Below are positions 1-11,954 of a stretch of DNA of 64,000 bases, one piece after another (positions within the stretch are counted from its first letter, which is position 1; each line of letters starts with the position of its first letter). Both the position numbers and the translations under genes were made by a program. The stretch is taken from contig QANY01003934.1 of the NCBI GenBank assembly GCA_003255025.1, positions 1,178,001 to 1,242,000 of the forward strand, written 5' to 3'. The notes under the pieces were generated by a model. The model was given only the letters and a program-made list of their open reading frames with translations. It did no database searches and had not been told where the DNA came from. The DNA is from Datisca glomerata (lineage: Eukaryota; Streptophyta; Magnoliopsida; Cucurbitales; Datiscaceae).

Positions 1-540
1 AAGTTTCTATTCATATCAAGAGTTTCTCTCTGCATCAAAGACTACGCCCAATTTCTCATCAATAGCTTCCTTCAATACGAACTACTCTTTGATGTTTGTA
101 TCAACCAACCTAAAAAACATCTAAATACCTGAGGTAAAACTCCATCCATGCATAGCTAAAACTTCACTCATGTAAGCTCACGCCATAGTATTGACACAAA
201 CCCAAGCTTTAAAAACCCAAAAACTCCACAAAATTCACAAAACCCAAATCCTTCAAAGATGCAGAGCAATATTTGTCCATGCTATTCTGCCTTTACAATA
301 AAATCAAGCCTATGTCTAAATAATTGATACATCTCAGGAGCCAAAGAAGTTTAACCAAACCAACAATCGCCCGCAAGAACAAAATCAAGTCCCATGGGGG
401 ATTCTGAGACTCGATATGGAAAATAAATCCATCACTTTAAGAAATGTTCTATGCTTTAAATCCTCACAGAATATTTTTGGGTCTACGGAGCTTATTGCCT
501 CCACCTTCTCCCCAAACCGACTTGTAAGTATCTGCCTTCA
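1..540. other. Unresolved non-coding stretch
   Basis: I see no gene here. All six frames are broken by stops and only short chance frames exist. The text is AT-rich with scattered A-rich and C-rich words and no recognisable transposon domain. Confidence 0.4.
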
Positions 541-810
541 GACTTTCCATATACCTAAACGCTGCTTTGTAGCAAAATATAGTCTAGCTCTGCTGTCATC
601 CTGAACTCGTTTCTAAAAATCCATATCGGAAATAGCCATATATCCAAGCACTTCCTTGTAGCAAAATAAATTCTTGTTTTGTTGCCGTACCTCATCCCTA
701 ACAATCCACCGTCGAATTATCCATATACCTCAAGCATTCTCTTGCACAAATATGAAGTTTATTCCTTATTGTCTTCCTAAACCCATCCAGCGGACCACGG
801 AGAAAGACAA
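540..810. repeat. Three diverged ~87-bp tandem units
   Basis: The word CCATATACC (or CCATATATCC) recurs near 547, 636 and 721. Each copy is followed about 12 bases later by a GTAGCAAAATA-like word (weaker in the third copy). The spacing is 89 and 85 bp, close to 29 codons. On the minus strand each unit can be read as a phrase like FCYKxxxxYM, but stops interrupt it. It may be a decayed internal protein repeat or a plain minisatellite; I could not name a family. Confidence 0.4.
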
Positions 811-952
811 ACCCTTGCCGTCTTCATCCATGGACTTTAATCGCACACAAGTGTAGCCACAAAGATAAAAAATTATTTTCATTTATGCTTGCGCTTTATA
901 CAGACCCATTTAAGTTTTTGATTTGGTTCGTGCACCTAATCCTCCATCGGAA

Positions 953-1607
953 AGTTTGGATTTCAAATCTTGTAAAATCATGTTTTCAGTTATTCATATC
1001 ACTGAATCTCTAAAACAAGTTTAGATTTCAAATCTTGTAAGATCATGTTTTCAGTTATCCATATCACTGAATCTCTAAAACAAAAGTCATTAGGCTATTT
1101 TATAAACAAATCTTAACGAGTGAATCAAAAGATCCAGTAGACATGCATATGTGTTCATGACTATTCATGATTCAGACTTATCTACATATGATCATCAGAT
1201 TGATGTGTATTAAATTTTTATGATAAACGACAAGTTAATTAATATATTAATCCACATCGGTCTTGTCATATATAATTTTATTATATAAAGTACATTCACT
1301 AAGATGTCTATCCACATCAATGATCCGGATCTAGATCACATGCATTCATAATGCTTACTCAACCGTACTAGCAATCATTCATTAAAAAATTCATACTTTA
1401 ATATGTTGCTGATAATTTTATTCGTTATCTATGACATTAATCATTTCTTACTTATACAAGATCATAGTCTCATTAATTAATATGTAATTTTCATATATTT
1501 ACATAAATTATTCAACAATAATTTAAATGAACAAGTATAAGAAAAATATAATTGCATTAAATTTCATATTAAATGTCAAAACGCATGTTTTGAGGGCACT
1601 ACGCTCA
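953..1607 (-). mobile_element. Copia LTR copy, minus orientation (truncated)
   Basis: Its right edge carries GAGGGCACTACGCTCAACCA and then ATCTCCCACTTGTCC, which on the minus strand is a GGACAAGTGGGAGAT polypurine tract running into the LTR start. This is the usual 3' end of a plant Ty1-copia element. A second copy in the same orientation lies at 10530-11005. The left end is cut at a 65-bp direct tandem duplication (953-1017 and 1018-1082, differing at only a few bases). Confidence 0.65.
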
Positions 1608-1959
1608 ACCATCTCCCACTTGTCCTAAAACAAATGTGGCATCTCTCTCAACCCCATGTTCTGCACATGACCCTTAAATGACTTAGTAGAAAATGTTTTG
1701 GTAAAAGGATAAGCCAGGTTCTAATCTGATGTTATCTTCATAACAGTCGCATTCCCTCGATGCACGATCTCTCTTACATGATGATATTTCCTATCTATGT
1801 GCTTGCCCCTCTTATGACTCCTTGATTATTTAGAATTAGCTATCACCTCAATGTTGTCACAGTACATGGTCGATGACTTGTTCATATCTAGAACTACATC
1901 CAGATTCGTATAGAACTTTCTGAACCATACCTCTTCTACGCAGCTTCACAAGCTGCTAT

Positions 1960-3200
1960 ATATTTGACTTCCATAATGGAATCTGCAATACTGTATTGTT
2001 TAATACTTCTCCAAACTACATCTCCTCCACCTAGGGTGAATACTGATCCAGACGTTGAATTTCAGTTATCCCTGTTTGATTGAAAACCAGAATCAGTATA
2101 TCTAATGGGGTTCAGGTCTCCACCTGAATACACAAGCATATATATTTTTGTTCTCCTAAGATACTTAAGAATGTGCTTTACTGCAATCCAATGTTCTAAA
2201 CCAGGGTTTGATTGATAAAGACTATTATCACCGCATAACAGATGTCTGGTCTCGTACACAACATGACATACGTGAGACTACTAACAACTGAAGCATAAGG
2301 AACTTTTATCATATCCTCTTCCTCCTCAGGTGTCTTAGGACATTGCTACTTGGTAGTTGACCTTTCTTGGAATTCTTTATAGAGAATCTCTCCAGCACCT
2401 TATCAATATAAGATGCCTAAGAAAGTGTCAATATTTTTTCTTTCTATCCCTTAGGATTTGAATGCCAAAAACATAGCTCGCCTCTCCCATTTTTCATTTA
2501 AAATTTCTTAGCTAACCACTTCTTTACTTTTGATAAAGTTTATATGTCATTTCCAATTAGTAGAATATTATTGTCAATATAAAGAACTAAGAAAATCACT
2601 ATCTTATCTTTAATGTATTTATAAACACAAGCTCCGTCAAGATTTTGCTCAAAGCTATATGATTTAATAATCTCATCAAAGGTAATATTCCAAGATCTAG
2701 ATGCTTGCTTTAATCCATAAATGGATTTAAGCAACTTGTAAACTTTCTGATATTGTCCTTTTTTAACGAACCTTTCTGGTTGCATCATATATATGCTTTC
2801 TTTAAGAGAGTCATTTAGAAAAGCTATCTTGACATTCATTTATCATATTTCATAGTCTAAACTAACGGCTACGGATAAAGGATGTGAATGAATTTTAGCA
2901 TGGCTACAGGAGAGAATCTCTTTATAATCGATTTCTTCCCTTTGTGTATAGCCTTTGGCTACCACTCATGCCTTGAAAGTCTCTACTTTCCTATCTGCAC
3001 CTATTTTCTTCTTGAAGATTCACTTACATCCAATGGGTCTAGCATCTTCAAGTGGATCTATAAGTTCCCAGAGGGAATTGGAATAAATCGATTTCATTTC
3101 TTGGTTCATGGCATCTTGCCATTTTTTCTTTCTAGGATCATCCATCGCCTCTTTAAAGGTTAATGGATCATCCTTATCAGTGTCATACACTAGGACATGT
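1960..3200 (-). pseudogene. Copia reverse transcriptase-RNase H remnant
   Basis: The minus strand reads IGCKWVFKKKIGADGKVE near the RT start, then AFLNDSLKESIYMMQPE and IYGLKQASRSWN, both hallmark copia RT blocks. The FLVLYVDD catalytic block is present as FLVLYIDNN, so the second catalytic aspartate is replaced by asparagine. The RNase H end reads YQSNPGLEHWIAVKHILKYL and YTDSGFQSN. Several frameshifts and stops separate these blocks. The altered YIDN box shows that the enzyme is dead even without the frameshifts. Confidence 0.85.
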
Positions 3201-3219
3201 GACTCTAGTTCATAGAGAA

Positions 3220-4000
3220 TAAGTTATCTTATAACCCTCCCACTACGATGTTGCATCGGGGTATCCTGAACAGGAACAATGAATTGTGTGGTTTGTCGTT
3301 TATTGGTTAATGATGAAGGTGGTTTGATCCCATCAGACGCTAATTCTTTGAGAACTACTTTACTTTGAGGTTTGTAGTTTTTCATATAGTTGTTTTCAAG
3401 GAATGTGACATTTGTCGATACAACCAACTTTTGATCCTTGTGACTATAAAAATACTTACCTCTAGTCTTAGGAGCATAATTAACAAATATACATACTTCA
3501 GACATTGAGTCTAACTTTCCGGGCTTGGGTTTAAGAACGTGAGCTGGACACCCCCATATATGGAAATGACATAAGCTGGGTTTAGAGCCATTCAATAACT
3601 CTAAACGTGTATTGCTTACAGATTTAGAAGGCACTACATTCAAAATGTAAGTTGCCGTTTGAAGTGCAAATTCCCAAAATGTGAGTGGTAATTATGAGTA
3701 GCTTAACATAGACCTAACCATATCCAAAAGGATTCGGTTTCTCCTTTCTAAAACACCATTTTGCTGTGGCGTTCAAGGTGATGTGAGATGGGATAGAATG
3801 TCATCTCCAACATGTAATCCTTAAAGGGGTAAGTACAACCATATCTAGAGTAATCGTCAATAAAAGTGACAAAATACTCATACCCACCTCTAGCGTGTAC
3901 GTTGATCGGGCCATAGACATCACGATGTATTAGCTCAAGTGGTTCCTTGGCTCTTCGGCCATTTCTTGTGAAAGGTCTCTTGGTCATTTTTCCCTCTAGA
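3220..4000 (-). pseudogene. Copia integrase remnant
   Basis: Minus-strand reading gives MTKRPFTRNGRRAKEPLELI, HRDVYGPINVHARGGYEYF and FIDDYSRYG, the start of the DDE core (first catalytic Asp in HRDV; canonical form HTDV). A separate block reads WGCPAHVLKPKPGKLDSMSE and further on MQHRSGRVIR, the C-terminal integrase linker. A frameshift and a deletion separate the two parts. Confidence 0.8.
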
Positions 4001-4599
4001 CAAGATTCACAAACAGGAAGAGTCCAACTTTTAATTCTCTCGAAGTACCATGCTTTTTTGACTTGTTTAATCTATCTAGATTAATATATCACAACCTAAG
4101 ATTCCATAGATACGTGTCATCATCATTATGAGAAACTTTTTGTTGTTTGTTACTTTTAGGATTTGCTATTTTAAACAATTCAGAATTATTTAACACATGT
4201 TCAGTCGGTTTAAGAATATACAATTTGTTCAAAACTTTAGCATGACAAATATTGAATCCATTCTATGAAATAATAAACTGATTATTGATGAAAAAAACTT
4301 CAAAAGATTGTTCGTGCAGTAACGAAAGAGAACTCAAATTTCTCGAAAATCTAGGAATAAAATATTGTTCAAAACAATAAAATTGTTTTCAAAATTAAGA
4401 TGGATTGTCCCCAATGGTTTTACTGACACGAGCGCAACACTGCCAATTCTCATTATTACATCGCCATCAGCAAGCTCTCTTGCCGAATCAAGCATCTGCA
4501 AAGAAGAACATATATGATTAGTAGCTTTTAAATCTGATATCTAGGGTGACGAATCATATTCCACTAAATAAGCTTCAAGTACAAGTAAATCACATTTAC

Positions 4600-5363
4600 C
4601 TTTATTTTTCAGCTCGGGAGAGACTTGCTACAGTTTCTCTTTAAGTGACCTTCAACTTCATAGTGGAAACATTTTCCCTTGGGTTTGATGTCGCATTTGT
4701 TCTTCTTGGCTTTGCTTCCTTTTGTTACTATTAACAATAGTGGAAGAAGGCTTTTCTCAGTAACATTTTCCTCGCTCTCTTTGGTCATACTCTTTTAAGT
4801 GACTCAAAAGTCTGCGGTTCATTCAACAATTAGGTACTGTTGAATTTCAACGTGTTCATAACATAGTTTATGGTGAATGCAGAAAAAGCAGGTGTGAGAG
4901 ATTCAAGTATAATGCTAACTTGAGTTCGCTCATCAATGGTAGCCTCATGTACTTGCCTCATGCATTATATTGATTATTTTCAAAATGTGTTCACACTCAA
5001 AAGTACATTATGTAGCTCATAATAGCCTCATGATGACTGTGATAAGACTGTTGTCCAAACATTGCCTGTAAAGATTCTATAATCTCATAGGCAGTTTCCT
5101 TACTATCATGCTTGGTTCTGAAAACATTATTGATGCTCACAAGCATGTAGCACTTAATTTTGTTGTTGGATTGAATCCAAGCATCAAACTTGTCCCTAAC
5201 ATTCTTAAGAGCATTAGCAGCGGGCTCCTCAGGACATTCTCTAGTAATAACAAATTTGTGGTTCTCACAAACTAACAGCAAGTTTAAATTTTACTTCCAT
5301 CTTATGAAATTATCACCATTTAATTTTTCAAGTACAAGTAAAGTAGTAATAGGGTTGCCCATG
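4600..5363 (-). pseudogene. Copia gag remnant with zinc knuckle
   Basis: It starts at MGNPITTLLVLEKLNGDNF on the minus strand. It continues after a stop as NLNLLLVCENHKFVITRECP with a FDAWIQSNNKIKCYMLVSI block, typical of the DUF4219/UBN2 gag of plant copia elements. A CFHYEVEGHLKRNC phrase near 4680-4640 is a degenerate CX2CX4HX4C zinc knuckle in which the second Cys is missing. The frame has at least one stop, so no full gag can be made. Confidence 0.8.
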
Positions 5364-5439
5364 GTAGACATAATAATAACTAATAAAACATACATAATTC
5401 AATATAATTAAAATAAATATTAAGAATTCAGAAAATAAA

Positions 5440-6243
5440 CGTGATGCATGGACTTCTGTGGTGCCAGGTGGCACTATAGTAGTGAGTGTGCAACACTATA
5501 GTGTCATGTGACACTGCAGTTGTGCACAATTGCAATGAGTCTCACTGTAATTGATAATTTGACAATTAAATATTATTTTAATTTATCCCTAAAAAATCTG
5601 ATACGCCATTATCTAGAATAGATACATATATTATTTTAATGGCCTAAGTCGTTAAAAGAAGAGGAGAGAATCAATTAATCATATCACCAGTTCGTCAATC
5701 AAGAGTTGAATTGAGAACATGATTGGTGTCAGAGAGATTTTCTTATGTGATTAAATGTTAATCAAATCTCTAAAAGAGTAATCATCATGTTCTTTTAGAG
5801 AATCGTCTCACTAAAGTTCTTCTTAGTAAATCTCTAGATCTTATGTGTTGAGAACATCTAGAAATAGAAATAGTGTCTTGTAATATTTTACGTGCCCACA
5901 CACTTCGTAGTATGTTGAGAATTGACTTGTAAGATTTTGGTGTGGATTTCGGAGCCTACTAATCGTTAGAACGATTTCATGAGAATGGATGATCGATCGG
6001 TTTTTGTAAAGACACTTGATATAGACTTTAAGAAGTATATGATTCATAACATTGTATGTTGTAGATTTAACTTATAAATATATAATGAATCATGACTTAT
6101 TGAAAAAAAGTTTTCAATAAAAGTTTTCATTTGATTATCATGGCATTGCGCAAGTTTTATTTTATTAAAATATTTTATTGTTAGTAAAAGTTTAATTTTT
6201 TAAAAGGCCACGCTTCCGCGTCGCACGCGCCACGATAACCAAC
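5440..6243 (+). mobile_element. LTR (family B), left arm copy
   Basis: It ends in ACGATAACCAACA and is followed within 3 bases by TGGTATCATAGTGGCC, a near match to the plant tRNA-Met primer-binding site TGGTATCAGAGC. That fixes the plus orientation. Related copies lie in minus orientation at 9013-9760 and 60273-60722. No coding body of its own follows. Confidence 0.65.
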
Positions 6244-6246
6244 AAA

Positions 6247-6262
6247 TGGTATCATAGTGGCC
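6247..6262 (+). promoter_or_regulatory. Retrotransposon primer-binding site (tRNA-Met type)
   Basis: TGGTATCATAGTGGCC matches the initiator tRNA-Met complement TGGTATCA and then drifts. It sits just inside the LTR end, as expected for a copia element. The mirrored site in the right arm (near 8985-9000) has decayed to ATCGCTATC. Confidence 0.6.
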
Positions 6263-9012
6263 TTTATATATTTATACGTTAAATGTTGTGTGGGTTTTCT
6301 TGCATTATTCATATAATATGAGACATGAGACATGTATGATGATGGATGATTTTTTTTTGAATGTATAGAAAATAATGGATCGTTAATTGTATGATGATTA
6401 TTGGGTTAGACTTTACTTTAATTATCCATTTAAATTTTGAAATTAATGTAATTTTAAAATTAATTATTAATTATTGATTTTATGAAAATTAAAAATTAAG
6501 AAGTTGATTGGGTTTGATCCATGTTTGACCAAATCAAATGAAGTATTTATTTGACTAAGTCAAAGTCAACTATATTAAAAGAGATAATTATAGAAATTAT
6601 TTTAATTAAGAAAAATAATTTTTTTAATTAAAAAAGATTTTGTTCAAAGTTTGAAGATTATGATGATAGACATCAGGAGGAGGAGACAATATTTGAGAAA
6701 TATGGATTCTTGAAGTCCGCTTTCTAATTTTATTTCTTTATTTCAAGGGTTGTAATTTAGAAATACTTAATAGTCACTCGGTCCATTATTATTTTATTTA
6801 ATTATTAAATAATTATTTAATTATTATGTTTGATAACATGTCCATGCATTAGTCGATCACATGTCAAACATGAAAATCTCATACAGTTTTATTTAATCAT
6901 GCATCTCATCTGTAGAGACCTGATTTATTAGGATTGTGCTAATATGTTTATATGTAATACTTTATGAAATCAATTTCATATAAACTGCTAAGTTTTAATT
7001 AGTTAAAACTTGATAATCTCACCACACTAAAGGTTACAGTAACCGACTTTAATAAAAGAGTTTTATTAAAGTTTGATGAATATTTTTAATAAATAATCTA
7101 AGTTCACCTAATTATGACTTATGCGTTTCTGAAACTTAAATGAACTTAGACCAATGAGATTAGATTAACTGATAATTAAATATTTATAAAGTTATTATTT
7201 TAACGAGTGATTAATTTGAAATTAATTGATTAGTTAAAATAGAAACACATTATCCTAAAATAGTGAGTGAGAGAAGGTTGACATATTAAACACATAAATT
7301 TAACATTTACTAATTCACGATAAGACAACCAAACAAGTACCACCTTAGGATTAGTCAGATTAATTTTAGACTGTCTATGAGACTTTTTCATCTTTAGTAA
7401 TTGAAACTCAAAATATTTCATATTTTATCTTTTAATAATAAGGTATCACTTATTTGGTCAAGTCATAATTGTCCGCTCAAAGCTTAATTGTGATTTTGTG
7501 AGTGTAACTCATTATTTCAGATTCCATGACCTGATTTAGAATATGCCGTCTTAGGTTTGGTCAAAACTAAACTGCATCACTTAGTCCTATTTTCTTAAGA
7601 AGTTCAAACTTGATATCGATATAGCTCGAAACCTTCCTTAGAGTGATGAAAACAAAGTCATCTCGAGGTCCCACTTATCTCACGGTGTTGTACTAAGAAT
7701 GGAGATCATATGTTACATTGACATGTCAACTTTCTCTCACTCACTATTTTTGGATAATGTGTTTCTATTTTAACTAATCAATTAATTCTAAATTAATTAC
7801 TAGTTAAAATAACCCTATGAATATAAAATTAACAGTTAATTCAATATAATTAGTCTAAGTTCATTTAACTTTCTAAAAACCTAAGTCAAAATTAGGTGAA
7901 CTTAGAATAACTAATTAATACATTCATCAAAGTTTAATAAAACTCTTTTAATAAAGTTGGTTATCCTAAATGTTACTACAGCCTTTAGAGTGGTGTGATT
8001 ATCAAGTTTTTACGAATTAAAACCTACCAGTTTATATGAAATTGATTTCTCAAAATAATTCATAAAAACATATTAGGAAAGTCCTAATCAATCATGTTTC
8101 TAATAATGAGATGCATGATTAAATAATATGTGTAGGGTTTCATGTATGGTATGTCATTGACTAATACATGGTCATGTTATCAACCAAATCAATAAATATT
8201 TTTTAATAATTAAATAAACAAATGATAAACTGAGTGATTATTGTGTATGTCTAAATTACAACCTTTGAAAAAAAAATAATTACAAAGAGAATTTCAAGAA
8301 TACATATTTCTCAAATGGCTCGTTCCCCACTAGAGGTTCATCTTCATAATCTTTAAGCTTTGATCTTCCTTTTAATTAATATAAACTATTTTTTCTAACT
8401 AAATAATCTCATTAGTTATCCTTTTAAAATTAATTGAATTTGATAGTCAAAAAATAATTTGATAACTCATCAAACTTGATTCAAACCCAATCAATTAATT
8501 AATTTTAATTTTAAAAAATTAAAATCAATAATTATCCTTTTAAAAATCAAAATTCAAAATTCAAAATTCAAAATATAAGGATAGGATTTGAGTTTATGTG
8601 AAACTTTCCTTGTAGTAACAACAATTGCCTTGACGATAGAACTCTCTCACCGCCACCCCATCCACCGCCGCGCCAGAAATTCAATTTTCGATGCCAGTGC
8701 CGGAATTCCTTTGGAATCCTATTTTTTTCTTATTTGTTCATCTCGTGCGTTCTTTATCTTCCCGCGATCAGAATTTACAACATGATATTCAAAATAAAAT
8801 TACAAAAATTCATATAGCTAAAACGGCTTACACAAGATCTAAGGAAAAAGAAAGAACAAAGCCTAAACCCAAAAGTGACCATACAATTAACGATTCATCA
8901 TTAACCATACATACAAAAAATAAATCATCTATTCATGCATACATATCAAATATGTATTATGAATGATGCAAAAATACCGACACAGTATTTAATATACACA
9001 TATATAAAGATA

Positions 9013-9760
9013 GCGATTGTTGGAATCACGCGGCGCGTGCGGCGGAGGCGTGGTGGTGCATATTATAAAAAAGTTCAATTAAACGAATAATTGCAGCTCC
9101 ACGGTTTCCAAAAAAACTTTTAATGAAAAACTCTTTTTCAAATCAGATTCATTATATATTTATATATTAAATCAAATACATATATAGATATAAAGTATTC
9201 CGATTGTAGTCCAATCAAGCATCCTTACAATACAACGATCTTGCTATCTCATTCATGATAGACTTCAATATCCATAACATGACATTCCATGTCAATCCTC
9301 AAACACACTATGATGTGTGTGGGCATGTAGAATATATCAAGAACATTTATCTGTATCGAGATGTACTTAGCATATGAGATCTAGAAATTCTTTAGAATGA
9401 TTAATATGTGAGACAAATCTTTGATAAAAAATAATTAAAAGTTCTTCATAGAACTTTTTGATTAACTTTTAATCTTAGAGAGTTCCACCCCTGATTGCAA
9501 CTATGTTCTTTTAGAACACTAAAGCCAATAAAATAATATCAATATATTTTTTAGATAATGACATATCAGATTTTTTAGGGATGAAATGATAAATTAAATA
9601 CAGCTGTGTAATTCAAGTGAGACCCACTATTATTGTACAACATTGTAGTATCACATGACATTACAGTGTGTCGTAAAGAGTCACAGTGCCTCATGACACT
9701 ACAGTGCGCCACGTGCCACTAATATAGTCCATGTCAATCTCTGATTCAAAATCAGTGATT
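9013..9760 (-). mobile_element. LTR (family B), right arm copy
   Basis: This is an inverted copy of the left-arm LTR. It keeps the end ATTCCAACA on the minus strand, the word TCAATCCTCAAACACACTA, and the CACTGTAGTG-rich start near 9640-9720. Its sequence differs from the left LTR at many positions. Confidence 0.6.
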
Positions 9761-9769
9761 GACATGTAG

Positions 9770-10530
9770 CAGTCCAACATGCCACGTGACAATTTTCATA
9801 ATTTAATTCAAAATTATCAGTTAATTCAAAACTAACATATCTTATCTCCCTCAATTTTCTTATATGTTAATTAACATATTAAATAAACCAAATCAATAAT
9901 GATTTAATGTTATTTAATTTCATAAATCAAATATTCTGTCTCACTTATCGATCAACACAAAATTAATCGATAAGATTATTTATTTATAATTTCTGAAAAT
10001 TACATTAAATAATTTAACTAATTAATTCTTAATTAATTAATTACATATAATTATCTCATAATTATAAATTTGCACTAGAAATTTAATTTTTTTCGCAAGT
10101 TAGTCATTTTTTCATGTTTTGAAATATTCACATCCTAGACTGTGTATGACTTTGGGACCATGCATCCATATTTCTAAGCTATAATAAACCAGATTATTAA
10201 TTAAATTTTTGAATTAAATAATCTTATTTATTAATTCTATTATTACTCTATTATAAATATGGAATTTCACTCTTAGAGAGTACAAAATATATTTATAGAG
10301 TATTCTCGTGTAGTCCATTGATATAATCATTTCATGTAATTCTGTCCTTCAATTATTGGTTCGTAAATTAAAGCTGATCAAAATTATCATTTTAGCCTTC
10401 TAATTACCTATTGATCGTTAAGTATCATTAATTCACTAGTGTATGACTAATTTATAATTGAATTATAAATTTTAGCTCAATAATCATTAAGTTCTAGAAT
10501 TAACACTTAAGAGAATCAATATATGATCTG
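9770..10530. other. AT-rich spacer, no gene
   Basis: No open frame or domain is seen. Words such as TAATTAATTAATTA dominate. The part near 10260-10530 may be the distal section of the neighbouring minus-orientation copia LTR, but no matching partner within the window shows this. Confidence 0.3.
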
Positions 10531-11005
10531 TTAAGAAAGCTTGGATTTCAAATCATGTAAGATCATGTTCTCAGACATCAATATCACTAAATTTCCAAAA
10601 TAAAAGTCATTGACATGTTTTATAAATAAACCTTCACGAGTGAATCAAAAGATCGAGTAGACATACATAGGAGTTCATGACTACTTAGGATTCAGACTGA
10701 TCTACATATGATTATCAGATTGATGTGTATTAAATCTTTATGATAAACAGCAAGTTAATAAAATACATTCACTAAGATGCATATCTACATCAGTGATCCA
10801 GATCTAGATCACATGTATTTATAATGTTTCATGAATCGTACTAGCAACCATTAATTAAAGATTCTATACTTTAATATGTAGCTAGAATTTTCAGATATTT
10901 ACATAAATTATTCCACAATAATTTAAAATAATAATTATAAGAAAAATATAATTAAATTAAATTTCATATTAAAATGTCAAAACACATGTTTTGAGGGCAC
11001 TACGC
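10530..11005 (-). mobile_element. Second copy of the copia LTR
   Basis: It aligns by eye with 1018-1607 over its whole length, from GGATTTCAAATC to GAGGGCACTACGCCCA, in the same orientation. It could be the 5' LTR of the minus-strand copia element, which would place the palindrome inside that element. No primer-binding site is visible at its left side, so an independent solo LTR is equally possible. Confidence 0.6.
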
Positions 11006-11083
11006 CCAATATCTACATTCTTATTAAGGACGTGATTATTCCATCAAGCAATATGATCGAGCAATTCTAGACACGGTCAAGCC

Positions 11084-11263
11084 ACGCACTAACTCATGCA
11101 AATCATGCCTCACATTCAAGCAAACTCGACATAGTCACTTACTCATGGAAATCATACTGCACATTCAAGAAAACTCCACGATGTCAAGCTATGTTTAATC
11201 ATGCCATGCTCAATCACAATTACAAAATGCTCAAGGTTGTCACACACACACACACACACACAC
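11084..11263. repeat. 49-bp direct duplication and (AC)n microsatellite
   Basis: Two adjacent 49-bp units (CACTAACTCATGCAAATCAT and its variant) cover 11084-11182. A perfect CA dinucleotide run follows at 11241-11263. Confidence 0.75.
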
Positions 11264-11396
11264 TAATAAAGCCATGCATATAAAAAATGGAGTAAGGTTT
11301 AATGAAAAACTCGTGTCCCTAACTATGACATGCATACGGAAGCAAAATGAAAGTCAAATCTAGCTAGCACCAGGCATAGACATTTAAAAAATGGTT

Positions 11397-11483
11397 CATC
11401 CAATTCAGATGCAAATTGATCCAATACAGACACAAGTAGATCCAATTAACACACAAGTTGATCCAATATGGATGCAAGACCAT
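11397..11483 (+). repeat. Four 21-bp in-frame units
   Basis: Four copies of a 21-bp unit read as PIQMQID, PIQTQVD, PINTQVD and PIWMQDH on the plus strand. The frame is open for about 96 codons around it but has no recognisable domain. It may be a fragment of a low-complexity coding exon or a minisatellite. Confidence 0.5.
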
Positions 11484-11665
11484 CAAGTGCAACCTCGAAG
11501 CGGAAACTTTCATATAGATGCTAACCCAAAATCCAGACGTGAAGCCAACAGCACAAGCATTCAGACAATGGTTTCTATCCGGAGGCAGGACTATCTGGCC
11601 AGAATTCAAATACAACTACAAACTGTAGACTCATATATAAGGAAGCTCCAAAACACAGCCCCTAT

Positions 11666-11935
11666 CTATATGGAATCATAGAACACCAGAGGAAAGTGGA
11701 GCGTGAGCATTCTCTGAGCTAAATGATACGAGGCCCAAGTGTGATTCTCATCGACCTCGCCAACGGTTACAGAACATTTGCCCGAGGCAAAAACACTGTC
11801 GAATCCAAATAAGTGATCAATGTACAAAGGAAGAACACCGGGGCATGATGATGAACTCTCTTCCGTATGGGCATTACGTGTACAAACCATGATGACCAAT
11901 ACATAAACACAAATCATATACTTAAATTTTGACAT
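11666..11935 (-). CDS. Possible small secreted peptide, unrecognised
   Basis: An 89-codon minus-strand frame starts MSKFKYMICVYVLVIMVC, a short basic N-terminus followed by a hydrophobic run that looks like a signal peptide with a likely cut near the Ala of NAHTEE. The rest contains two cysteines and matches no family I know. There is no supporting splice structure or neighbour. The frame could extend six codons upstream to another Met. This may be a chance frame; I list it because signal-like N-termini are uncommon among the other short frames here. Confidence 0.2.
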   Translation of the reverse strand: MSKFKYMICVYVLVIMVCTRNAHTEESSSSCPGVLPLYIDHLFGFDSVFASGKCSVTVGEVDENHTWASYHLAQRMLTLHFPLVFYDSI

Positions 11936-11954
11936 AAAAATAGAGAAGAACATA

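Larger units (their letters stand above)
1608..5400 (-). mobile_element. Degraded Ty1-copia retrotransposon (internal region)
   Basis: Read on the minus strand, the order is gag (about 5363-4600), integrase (about 4000-3220), reverse transcriptase (about 3200-2500) and RNase H (about 2300-1960), ending in the polypurine tract at about 1625. That is the copia order, with integrase before RT. Every domain is broken by stops or frameshifts, so the element is dead. Its 3' LTR is the copy at its left. No 5' LTR abuts the gag end; the nearest same-family copy is at 10530-11005, beyond the palindrome. Confidence 0.85.
5440..9770. repeat. 4.3-kb imperfect palindrome of LTR-PBS-leader arms
   Basis: The left arm is about 5440-7275 and the right arm about 7725-9770 in inverse orientation, with a spacer of about 450 bp. 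Paired landmarks show the symmetry: 6660-6900 with 8200-8370, 6975-7090 with 7910-8065, 7205-7275 with 7725-7800, and LTR with LTR at the two ends. The arms are clearly diverged, with many substitutions and small indels, so it is old. The right arm has an extra unmatched block at about 8590-8860 that contains the only open frames here, none recognisable. Each arm reads LTR, primer-binding site, leader, inwards. Confidence 0.75.

Noticed and set aside
2888..3163. Plus-strand 91-codon frame
   Set aside because: Antisense shadow of the copia reverse transcriptase start, which is clearly readable on the minus strand.
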